A stretch of 5,056 bases of DNA from CAYOBW01 sp964402115 (GCA_964402115.1 CAYOBW010000412.1:1-5056); one strand, 5' to 3'. Shown: positions 1 through 4,803, counted from the stretch's first letter. Numbers and translations: made by a program. Notes: generated by a model from the letters alone, not told the origin.

Positions 1-137
1 TGGGGCGTGCGTTGGACACCGGGCGGGAGAAATGCAAGAGAACCCCAACACGCCGGCGCAACCTAGCTCGCGTCCCGCTCGCAGGTTGACCGGCAACGTT
101 GGCAGCGGACAATACGGACAGCATGAGGGTGACTTGA

Positions 138-242
138 TCGGGGTCGGGGTCGGTATCGGGGTCGGTATCGAATCCCCCTTCGATGCGTTCAGGGAAGCAA
201 GCCGGAGAGGAAGGTCGACCCCGATACCGACCCCAACCCCGA
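138..242. repeat. G-rich hexamer block with inverted copy
   Basis: Bases 138-170 consist of tandem 6-bp units of the type GGGGTC and GGTATC. Bases 216-242 carry the same pattern on the other strand. The 27 bases 138-164 match the reverse complement of 216-242 at 26 positions (one mismatch at 145), with 51 bp between the arms. The left arm has runs of four G and could form a G-quadruplex on the + strand; the pair could form a large cruciform or RNA hairpin. Any reading frame through it gives low-complexity Gly-Val-Gly-Ile or Pro-Thr-Pro-Ile strings, so it is not coding. Function unknown; it resembles a non-coding repeat cassette. Confidence 0.8.
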
Positions 243-359
243 CGGGGAAGGGGCGGACGCAAGGGAGCGCCAACATCGCCGCGCAGAGTGCCTCGCAGGC
301 TCGGCACCGTGACGGCGGGCATGGGCCCGGCGCGTGGCAGGGCGGAATGCTTGTCGGAG

Positions 360-427
360 TTCCGTGTCCAACACGGAATGTCCAAGGGTGAAGTTCACCT
401 CCCCCCTTGTTCATTGGACATTCCGTG
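360..427. repeat. MITE/REP-like inverted repeat, copy A
   Basis: Bases 372-385 (CACGGAATGTCCAA) are the exact reverse complement of 414-427, with 28 bp between them. Inside, CAAGGG (383-388) can pair with CCCTTG (404-409) and GGTGAA (387-392) with TTCACC (394-399). Overlapping the left end, TTCCGTGT (360-367) pairs with ACACGGAA (371-378) around a 3-base loop. A diverged second copy lies at 4717-4773, so this is a repeat family and not a one-off terminator. No open frame of its own and no T-tract. It is best described as a non-autonomous palindromic repeat; whether it moves or acts in RNA cannot be told here. Confidence 0.75.
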
Positions 428-542
428 CTGGACATTGCCGGGTGAATCTCGCCGTGAATGAGGCATGGAACGGGGTGCCGGTTCCGCAAGGCAGGCGGGG
501 CATCGTGACTGTCTCGGCATTGTCGCTGCGTGCGCACTGAAA

Positions 543-593
543 CGGCGGAGACCGCCGGCTCCAGCGCCTGTGGAGCCGGCCGTCCTCGGCCGG
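543..593. repeat. Cluster of three overlapping hairpins
   Basis: Three inverted repeats lie end to end: CGGCGG/CCGCCG (543-548 with 552-557, loop 3), GCCGGCTCCA/TGGAGCCGGC (554-563 with 571-580, loop 7) and CCGGCCG/CGGCCGG (576-582 with 587-593, loop 4). Arms of neighbouring hairpins share bases, so they are alternative folds. There is no T-run after them, so a classical intrinsic terminator is unlikely, and no gene ends nearby. It is probably another intergenic palindromic repeat. Confidence 0.65.
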
Positions 594-736
594 TAGAGCG
601 CATATCGCGGCAACAAGGAGACCGTTAGCAACGGCGGCGGGCCGCGGCCTTCAGGCTCTCCCCAGTTGCGGTTCTGCGGCTGTCGGGACGCTTTCTTGCT
701 GCACAATAAGCGCCGGTGCGGCATGATGCGCAGGCA

Positions 737-1720
737 ATGAACGGCTTCCCGCCCCAGCCCGGTTCCCGCTGCGCCGCCACGCTGCTTGTGGCGGCGGTAC
801 TGCTGGCCGTGTGCGCGCGGGTACCCGTGATCGCGGGCGCAGCCGACCCGCTGACGGACCTCGCCCTGTCGCGGCCGGCCTGGGAGGTGTTTCGCCTGGA
901 TCTCGTCGCTTACAAGTCCCGCGTGGAGGCCGTGGCACGAACGCTGGCCCCGGCGGACACGAACGACGTCGTGCAGACCTACCTCACCGGTTGCATCCAG
1001 TTCGCGGGTGATTGCCTGGGCGCGGTGGGCGATCCCTCGGCCTGTCTCCGTCACGACGACGTCATCGCCGGCGCTCTCGACCTGCGCCGCGCGCTCGACG
1101 TCCGGTTGCGCGCCGCCGCCCAACAGGACCACCCTGCCGTGCGGCTGGAACAGGCCGCTTACGCCGGGAAGATCCAGCCGCACCTGCAGCAGGGCTATCT
1201 CGGCCGGCTGCGCGCCCGCGGTGTGCTGTGGCAGGAGAAGGGCGTCGCCGACTGGGATCCGGAGAGTGGCAACCGTGTCGAGTCGTGGCTGAACACGCGC
1301 TGCCCGTTGACGCGGTTCGATGCCCGGCGCGCCGACACGCCGCCCCGCTACGGCGTGTCGCGTTGGGAGCTTACGGTCCAGGCGGAGCCGGTTGTCCTGC
1401 TTAGCGGCGCCAATGACGCGGCCGTACTCCTGGACCTGGGCCTGCTCTACAACCTCCTGCCAGACGTGCGTATCGACCCGGACTCGTCGCCGCGCGTGAC
1501 CCGGGGGCTCCTCTCCCGGGGCCTGGACCGCGTGGGCTTCCGGGCGGGCGGGGGCATGGCCTTCGGCGACAAGCTGCGGGGCTGTGCCGCCGCCGGCCTG
1601 CAGCTGCGCGTCTGGACCGTGTGGGGCGTTTACGAACCCACCGAGGAAGCCTGGAGCGTGGCCGTGGGCCTCAGCGACTGGGAATGGGTGAAGGAGATCC
1701 TGCCCGCCTTTGTCTGGTGA
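737..1720 (+). CDS. Exported protein of unknown family
   Basis: I do not recognise this 327-residue protein. Its N-terminus is a signal peptide: a short region with Arg11, a hydrophobic stretch at about residues 14-33 and a probable cleavage near A-G-A-A at 33-36, giving a periplasmic or outer-membrane product. Residues 50-165 look helical (many Arg, Leu, Ala) and include Cys86, Cys93 and Cys103. From about 205 the sequence changes to alternating hydrophobic and polar residues with many aromatics, most clearly at 265-315, and it ends in Trp, which would suit terminal beta strands of a barrel or sandwich; this is inference. The start is uncertain: GTG at 716 is in frame and adds seven residues, and neither start has a good Shine-Dalgarno. 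I chose ATG 737 because it gives a more normal signal peptide. The next gene begins 88 bp downstream on the same strand. Confidence 0.75.
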   Translation: MNGFPPQPGSRCAATLLVAAVLLAVCARVPVIAGAADPLTDLALSRPAWEVFRLDLVAYKSRVEAVARTLAPADTNDVVQTYLTGCIQFAGDCLGAVGDPSACLRHDDVIAGALDLRRALDVRLRAAAQQDHPAVRLEQAAYAGKIQPHLQQGYLGRLRARGVLWQEKGVADWDPESGNRVESWLNTRCPLTRFDARRADTPPRYGVSRWELTVQAEPVVLLSGANDAAVLLDLGLLYNLLPDVRIDPDSSPRVTRGLLSRGLDRVGFRAGGGMAFGDKLRGCAAAGLQLRVWTVWGVYEPTEEAWSVAVGLSDWEWVKEILPAFVW

Positions 1721-1790
1721 ACCAGGCCCTGCCCAAATAGACCTTGTCCGCCATGGCGGTCGCGCCTACAGTACCGCTGCACACAGTCGA
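1721..1790. repeat. Intergenic palindrome CCGCCATGGCGG and flanks
   Basis: The gap between the first two + strand genes contains a perfect 12-bp palindrome at 1748-1759, followed by a CGCGCC-type stretch. It could be the core of a dispersed intergenic repeat or a DNA-binding site. No T-run follows, so it is not a clear terminator. Only one copy is seen in this window, so repeat status is inferred from the palindromic form and from the repeat-rich setting. Confidence 0.4.
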
Positions 1791-1793
1791 GAC

Positions 1794-1801
1794 AGGGAGG
1801 G
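1794..1801 (+). promoter_or_regulatory. Ribosome binding site AGGGAGGG
   Basis: A strong purine-rich Shine-Dalgarno lies seven bases before ATG 1809. It decides the start of the lipoprotein gene: the frame is open further upstream, but only from TTG 1710 inside the end of the preceding gene, and that start would put the lipobox far from the N-terminus. Confidence 0.8.
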
Positions 1802-1808
1802 TGTTGGC

Positions 1809-2303
1809 ATGCGCACATGGGCGGCAGGAATCGCAGCAGGTTTGACGGTGGCGCTGGTCGCCGGGTGCCGGACGCCGCCGCCGCCCGACGTGGACGCCAG
1901 ATTCCCCAAGGTGACCTACGTCAAACGCGAACTGGACCTGCCGGCCATCCAGGCGATCCCGGACACCGGCAAGCAACCCATCACGGACGCGTTCCGTGCG
2001 CAGTGGGCGCCCTGGACGGCCTGGCTGGTGACGGCCGAACAGACGCCGTGGAGCCGCAGCGAGACCATCGGGCGACAGGTCCACTACTACCGCGGGACGG
2101 AGCGGGGCAAAGTCACGGCGGACTGGGACCAGGACGGCCATCTCGATGCCGTGGTCTATTACCAGGCCGGGCAGCCGCATGTCTCCCTGCACGACATGAA
2201 TGACGACGGCAGCGTGGATGTGCGGCAGTTCTACCGCGCCGGGAAGGTGGCGTGCGTGGAAGCGTCGCGCCGGCAAAACGGGACTTTCGACGTGTGGTGG
2301 TGA
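1809..2303 (+). CDS. Small lipoprotein with two EF-hand-like calcium loops
   Basis: A 164-residue protein with a lipoprotein signal: a hydrophobic stretch at 5-18 ending in V-A-G-C, so Cys20 should be lipidated and the mature protein anchored to a membrane. A proline-rich linker (23-26) follows. Near the C-terminus are two loops of the D-x-[DN]-x-D-G-x-x-D form: Asp105/107/109/113 with Gly110, and Asp129, Asn131, Asp133, Asp137 with Gly134, 24 residues apart. Such loops bind calcium in EF-hand, dockerin and VCBS/FG-GAP-like proteins. Each is followed by short beta-like segments (AVVYYQAG, VRQFYRAGK), which fits an FG-GAP/VCBS-like fold more than helical EF-hands; that choice is inference. No catalytic motif is visible. 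The stop lies 8 bp before the next start, so the two are probably one operon and translationally coupled. Specific role unknown. Confidence 0.85.
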   Translation: MRTWAAGIAAGLTVALVAGCRTPPPPDVDARFPKVTYVKRELDLPAIQAIPDTGKQPITDAFRAQWAPWTAWLVTAEQTPWSRSETIGRQVHYYRGTERGKVTADWDQDGHLDAVVYYQAGQPHVSLHDMNDDGSVDVRQFYRAGKVACVEASRRQNGTFDVWW

Positions 2304-2305
2304 GG
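2302..2305 (+). promoter_or_regulatory. Ribosome binding site GAGG overlapping upstream stop
   Basis: GAGG overlaps the TGA stop of the lipoprotein gene and lies six bases before ATG 2312. It supports that start and suggests translational coupling between the two genes. Confidence 0.65.
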
Positions 2306-2311
2306 TCGAAC

Positions 2312-2512
2312 ATGCAACGCCAGCCCGCTCTCCTTGTGCTGAGCCTCCTGCTGCTGTGCGCGGCCCACGCCGGCGCGGCGGCCCGCCCCGTGGACTTCCG
2401 GAAGACCGCGGCGGAGTGGACGCGCGGCGCCACGGGGCGCGCGGACCGCGTGTCGGCCCTGTACACCCGCGTGCGCGACACCATCGCCGAGCAGCCCACG
2501 GAGTTTGGCTGA
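2312..2512 (+). CDS. N-terminal fragment of interrupted exported protein
   Basis: This 66-residue frame has a clear signal peptide: hydrophobic residues 6-18 (run of Leu) and an A-H-A-G-A-A cleavage zone at about 18-23. The rest, from about 26, contains R-x-x-x-L-Y-T-R-V-R-D-T-I (46-58) and E-Q-P-T-E-F-G (60-66). In bacterial transglutaminase-like domains a helix of the type Y-x-x-V-x-D-x-I is followed by an E-F-G type strand just before the active site, so this looks like the first part of such a domain. It ends abruptly at a TGA, and the same frame then stays open to 3994, which carries the expected continuation. I read it as the start of a longer gene cut by a nonsense codon and not as a mature small protein. 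The start is supported by GAGG at 2302 and an 8-bp gap to the lipoprotein gene. Confidence 0.6.
   Translation: MQRQPALLVLSLLLLCAAHAGAAARPVDFRKTAAEWTRGATGRADRVSALYTRVRDTIAEQPTEFG
2510..2512 (+). other. In-frame TGA interrupting the 2312-3994 gene
   Basis: The frame opened by ATG 2312 and the frame of the large body ending at 3994 are the same frame, and this TGA is the only stop between them. The ten codons after it (2513-2542) are open. A single base change to TGG, CGA, GGA, TCA or TTA would restore a 560-residue protein with signal peptide. The window's other genes on the + strand end in TGA, so a reassigned TGA code is unlikely. Possible explanations are a pseudogene, a sequencing error or, much less likely, recoding. 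Confidence 0.85.
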
Positions 2513-2542
2513 AGCGGCCGCTGTGCGCTCCCGCTCAACCGT

Positions 2543-3994
2543 GTGTTGAGCACCAAAACGGGCGATCAACAGGCGCGGGTGGAACTGCTGGCGCAGCTTC
2601 TGGCGGCGGACGGCGAGCAACCGCACGTGCTCTTCCTGCGCCTCGCTGACGGGACGCGTCACTGCGTCCTGCTCCTGCCCGCCGACGGGCCCCACGCGGC
2701 GCTGGCTGCCGCGCTCTGTCGCGGCGCGCCGCGCACCGTGCGCGTGCGGGAGCGCCCGTTCCTCGCCCTTTCGCTGCAGCCCGGCGCCGGTCCGGGGGCG
2801 CTCGCCGGCTCGCTCTACGATGCCGCGCGCGAAACCTGGGCCGGGGCGTTCGTGCTGGTTCCCTGGCGCGCGCCCGCTCCCGCGCGGGCAGCGCTCGCCC
2901 TGGATGGCGCTGTGTACCAGCGCGGCGGCGGCGCGGAGACAGGGGTGAGCCTCGACTGCGCGGGCGACCAGGATGAAGACCGCGAACCGCTCAGTCCCGC
3001 CGCCGATGGCCGCTTCACCTCTCCCCGCGGCGCGTCCGCCACATACACGCTGGAGGTTTGCGAGGGTGGCACGAACGGCCTGGCGCTGTGCGCGGCCGAC
3101 CCCATCGCCGCCGGCACGACGGGCATCGTGGTCGAGGTCGGCTCGCCGCGCGCGCTGCGGGTGCAGGTGACCGATCGCGACGGCCGCCCGCTGGCCGGCC
3201 GCGCGGTCTGGCTGGAGGATCCGGAGAACCGCGAGTGGCTGCTCGCGGGCGCCATGGCCGAGGATGACGGCTCGCCGCAGGCGCGCAGCGACGCCGCCGG
3301 GGTGGCACAGCTCCGCGCGCGCGCGGACCGCTCCTACGCCGTGGGCGCGGGCGGCGGCGCCTACCTGCCGGGGGTGGCCGACGTGCGTCCGGGCGGGACG
3401 ACCAACGTGGTCATCGCCCTTGAGCGCGGCTGTACGCTGGCCGGTCGCGTCCTGCGTGGCGGACAGCCCGTGGCGGGCGCCACGGTTATCGCCAGCACCC
3501 TGCCCGCCCAGGCGGAGACGAATCAGCTGTCCATGGGCGACAGCGTCAGCCGCGAGGCCGAAACGGATGCCGACGGCCGCTTCATGCTCGAGGGGCTCCC
3601 GGCGGGCGCCACGCACCTGCTGGTCGCGACGGGGATGGAGCACGACGTGACCAGCGTGCTGGCCGTGCAGACCGTCACGGCCGTGCGGCAGGTCGAGCCG
3701 CAGGCGCTCACGGTGAGCCTGGCCGCGCCGGGCACGTTGCGCATCAAGTCGCCGGCTGCCTGGAAACAGCGGACGGTCGCGCTTTTCGTGCGCGAGGCGT
3801 TCTCGGGTCTCGTGGTCGCGCAGGCCGAGAGCCGCAACGGGTTTTTCGCCGACATCCCGCTCTGCCCCGCCCGCTACGAGGTGATCGCCCTGCCCCAGGG
3901 GCCGCGCGGCGGCGTAACGGTGGGCGGCTGCGCCGCGACGGTCGAAATCCGGTCCGGTGCGACCACGGACGCCGTGCTGAAGCCCGGCGGCTGA
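2543..3994 (+). CDS. Body of interrupted transglutaminase-like / carboxypeptidase-regulatory-like protein
   Basis: From GTG 2543 this frame gives 483 residues, but there is no Shine-Dalgarno before it, so it was probably translated from ATG 2312 before the TGA at 2510. Residues 1-45 resemble the transglutaminase core around its active site: K-T-G-D-Q (5-9), then a Leu-rich helix L-L-A-Q-L-L-A-A (15-22) and R-H-C-V-L-L-L-P (39-46). The family normally has G-D-C followed by such a helix; here Gln9 stands where the nucleophilic Cys belongs, while His40 could be the active-site His. Two beta-sandwich segments follow. Residues 204-292 have D-R-D-G-R-P-L-A-G-R-A-V and a Gly-rich end. Residues 293-395 are a typical carboxypeptidase-regulatory-like domain: L-A-G-R-V-L with G-Q-P-V-A-G-A-T-V, then T-D-A-D-G-R-F and L-E-G-L-P-A-G-A. 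A further sandwich-like tail runs from 396 to 483. Expected location is the periplasm or outside. An enzymatic role is doubtful; it may be structural, or a decaying gene. Confidence 0.7.
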   Translation: MLSTKTGDQQARVELLAQLLAADGEQPHVLFLRLADGTRHCVLLLPADGPHAALAAALCRGAPRTVRVRERPFLALSLQPGAGPGALAGSLYDAARETWAGAFVLVPWRAPAPARAALALDGAVYQRGGGAETGVSLDCAGDQDEDREPLSPAADGRFTSPRGASATYTLEVCEGGTNGLALCAADPIAAGTTGIVVEVGSPRALRVQVTDRDGRPLAGRAVWLEDPENREWLLAGAMAEDDGSPQARSDAAGVAQLRARADRSYAVGAGGGAYLPGVADVRPGGTTNVVIALERGCTLAGRVLRGGQPVAGATVIASTLPAQAETNQLSMGDSVSREAETDADGRFMLEGLPAGATHLLVATGMEHDVTSVLAVQTVTAVRQVEPQALTVSLAAPGTLRIKSPAAWKQRTVALFVREAFSGLVVAQAESRNGFFADIPLCPARYEVIALPQGPRGGVTVGGCAATVEIRSGATTDAVLKPGG

Positions 3995-4003
3995 GCGCCT
4001 GCC

Positions 4004-4591
4004 CTACGCCACGTACTTGCGGATCACGGTGCGCACGATGCCGCCGATTTCGAGCGTGTGGCCGGCCCGGATGGTCTTGTACTTCTTGTTGGCGGGCTCC
4101 AGCCGCACCCCGGTCTTGTCGCGCAGGAAGTACTTCATCGTCCATTCGCCGTCCACGCAGGCGATGACGATATCGTTGTTCTTCGGCGCGCGCCCTTTCT
4201 CCACCAGCACGAGGTCGCCGGGGTGAATGCCGGCGTCGATCATGGAGTCGCCGCTGACCTTGAGCATGAACGTGGCCTCGGGCCGCTCGATCAGGTACTC
4301 GTCGAGGTTGAGCGTGTCGAGCAGCTCCTCCTCGGCCGGCGAGGGGAACCCGGCCTGTACAGCGCCCAGCAAGCGCACCCCGCCGGTCAGCCGGCCGGTG
4401 AATGCGATCTTCCTGCCTTTCTTGGAGATATAGCCCATCTCGTCCAGCTTCTGCAGCAAGCCGAACACGGCATTCTTGGAATGATAACCGAACAACTCCA
4501 ACATCTCGTTGTACCCGGGCACCCTGCGCTCCTGCGCATAGAAACGTCGCAGGCTTGCGATCTTCGCGGGAAAATCCGTCTTCCGTGGCAT
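4004..4591 (-). CDS. lexA: LexA-type SOS repressor (S24 self-cleaving)
   Basis: A complete 195-residue LexA-family repressor, close to the usual length of about 200. Residues 5-65 form the winged-helix DNA-binding domain, with R-V-P-G-Y-N-E-M then S-K-N-A-V-F (38-43) in the recognition region and G-Y-I of the wing. The cleavage site is Ala80-Gly81 in the context A-G-F-P-S-P-A-E-E, which is strikingly like UmuD. Catalytic Ser116 is in S-G-D-S-M and Lys153 in T-M-K-Y-F; the Ser-Lys spacing of 37 equals that of E. coli LexA (Ser119, Lys156). Family knowledge: RecA filaments trigger self-cleavage and release DNA-repair genes. AGGAGG seven bases before the ATG fixes the start. A sigma-70-like promoter with a LexA-like operator lies upstream, so autoregulation is likely. 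The gene is convergent with the 2312-3994 gene, 9 bp between stops. A UmuD protein is excluded by the intact DNA-binding domain; a phage-type S24 repressor is less likely. Confidence 0.93.
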   Translation of the reverse strand: MPRKTDFPAKIASLRRFYAQERRVPGYNEMLELFGYHSKNAVFGLLQKLDEMGYISKKGRKIAFTGRLTGGVRLLGAVQAGFPSPAEEELLDTLNLDEYLIERPEATFMLKVSGDSMIDAGIHPGDLVLVEKGRAPKNNDIVIACVDGEWTMKYFLRDKTGVRLEPANKKYKTIRAGHTLEIGGIVRTVIRKYVA

Positions 4592-4598
4592 GGCTCTT

Positions 4599-4604
4599 CC
4601 TCCT
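4599..4604 (-). promoter_or_regulatory. Ribosome binding site AGGAGG of lexA
   Basis: On the minus strand AGGAGG, a near-complete Shine-Dalgarno, stands seven bases before the lexA ATG and confirms the start at 4591. Confidence 0.9.
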
Positions 4605-4630
4605 GGGTTTGGGACTTCAAATATGGGCTC

Positions 4631-4659
4631 AGCATAAATGAACGGCGGTTCAGTGTCAA
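4631..4659 (-). promoter_or_regulatory. Sigma-70-like promoter of lexA
   Basis: Read on the minus strand: a perfect -35 box TTGACA (4659-4654), a 17-bp spacer and a -10 box TATGCT (4636-4631, four of six consensus bases). Transcription should begin near 4623-4625, leaving an untranslated leader of about 33 bases containing the AGGAGG site. The position directly before lexA and the ideal spacing make this the best-supported promoter in the window. Confidence 0.8.
4639..4652. promoter_or_regulatory. LexA operator TGAAC-N4-GTTCA
   Basis: A perfect palindrome with 5-bp arms and a 4-bp centre (GGCG on the + strand) sits between the -35 and -10 boxes of the lexA promoter. GAAC-N4-GTTC is the core of the LexA/DinR box of Bacillus-type organisms. 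Bound LexA here would block RNA polymerase, giving negative autoregulation. I saw no other copy of GAAC-N4-GTTC in the window. Confidence 0.78.
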
Positions 4660-4660
4660 G

Positions 4661-4678
4661 CCGGGGTGTCCGGGGTGT
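4661..4678. repeat. Tandem 9-mer CCGGGGTGT x2
   Basis: Two perfect adjacent copies of a 9-bp unit (4661-4669 and 4670-4678) directly upstream of the lexA -35 box. It runs straight into the heptamer array. No function can be inferred. Confidence 0.7.
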
Positions 4679-4716
4679 CAGGAGTCAGGAGGCAGGAGGC
4701 AGAAGTCAGGAGTCAG
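4678..4716. repeat. Heptamer array (TCAGGAG)
   Basis: Five and a half copies of a 7-bp unit: TCAGGAG, TCAGGAG, GCAGGAG, GCAGAAG, TCAGGAG, TCAG. Variation is confined to the first and fifth positions of the unit. Short tandem heptamers of this type are seen between genes in several bacterial groups and expand by slippage. Here the array directly abuts the second copy of the palindromic repeat. Confidence 0.8.
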
Positions 4717-4773
4717 CACGGAATGACCAAGGATGAAGTGCCGCGAGAAACAGGCCGCCCCCTTGCTCATTGG
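4717..4773. repeat. MITE/REP-like repeat, copy B (degenerate)
   Basis: Bases 4717-4739 match 372-394 at 21 of 23 positions, and 4758-4773 match 402-417 at 15 of 16. The middle is 18 bp in this copy and 7 bp in copy A. Copy B has lost the right terminal arm: after CATTGG it reads CCGGTCC where copy A reads ACATTCCGTG, so the long inverted repeat is no longer complete. Same orientation as copy A. Confidence 0.75.
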
Positions 4774-4803
4774 CCGGTCCCGCCAGGTCGCCCGGCTGGG
4801 TCC

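Larger units (their letters stand above)
1..736. other. Gene-free repeat-rich region
   Basis: No frame here looks like a real gene. The + strand frame opening with ATG at 32 has a GGGAG only two bases before the start and runs through the 138-242 repeats. Two other + frames enter from the left edge and stop at 64-66 and 88-90; they could be the tail of an upstream gene but are too short to judge. Apart from the three repeat elements listed separately, there is a CCGTT/AACGG hairpin (622-634) and a GGCCGCGGCC palindrome (640-649). I found no convincing sigma-70 promoter for the gene starting at 737. Confidence 0.6.

Noticed and set aside
32..391. 119-residue + strand frame with GGGAG before ATG
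   Set aside because: The GGGAG is only two bases from the start, and the frame crosses the hexamer arrays and the palindromic repeat, giving low-complexity sequence with no domain pattern.
467..485. Second LexA-like site GGAAC...GTTCC
   Set aside because: The arms are separated by nine bases and not four, so it does not fit the operator found at lexA.
571..593. Intrinsic terminator
   Set aside because: Strong GC hairpins but no T-run on either strand and no gene ending close by.
679..707. Promoter using CACAAT (702-707) for the gene at 737
   Set aside because: No acceptable -35 box lies at the right distance (GCTGTC at 679-684 is poor).
395..1183. 262-residue minus-strand frame
   Set aside because: It overlaps non-coding repeats and the exported protein gene, and its composition is Arg-rich, typical of a shadow frame.
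2510..2545. TGA at 2510 as a selenocysteine codon
   Set aside because: The only nearby symmetry is AGCGGCCGCT (2513-2522), which lies too close and makes only a tiny stem; no convincing bacterial SECIS hairpin follows, and the corresponding position in the domain is not catalytic.
2231..3643. 470-residue minus-strand frame
   Set aside because: It is the antisense of the 2312-3994 gene in very high-GC DNA, rich in Arg, Gly and Ala with no domain pattern and no start signal; the + strand frame shows a signal peptide and clear domain motifs.
4678..4716. CRISPR array
   Set aside because: The 7-bp units are contiguous with no spacers.
4058..4726. 222-residue + strand frame opposite lexA
   Set aside because: It is the antisense of a gene with unmistakable LexA catalytic residues and continues through the heptamer array.
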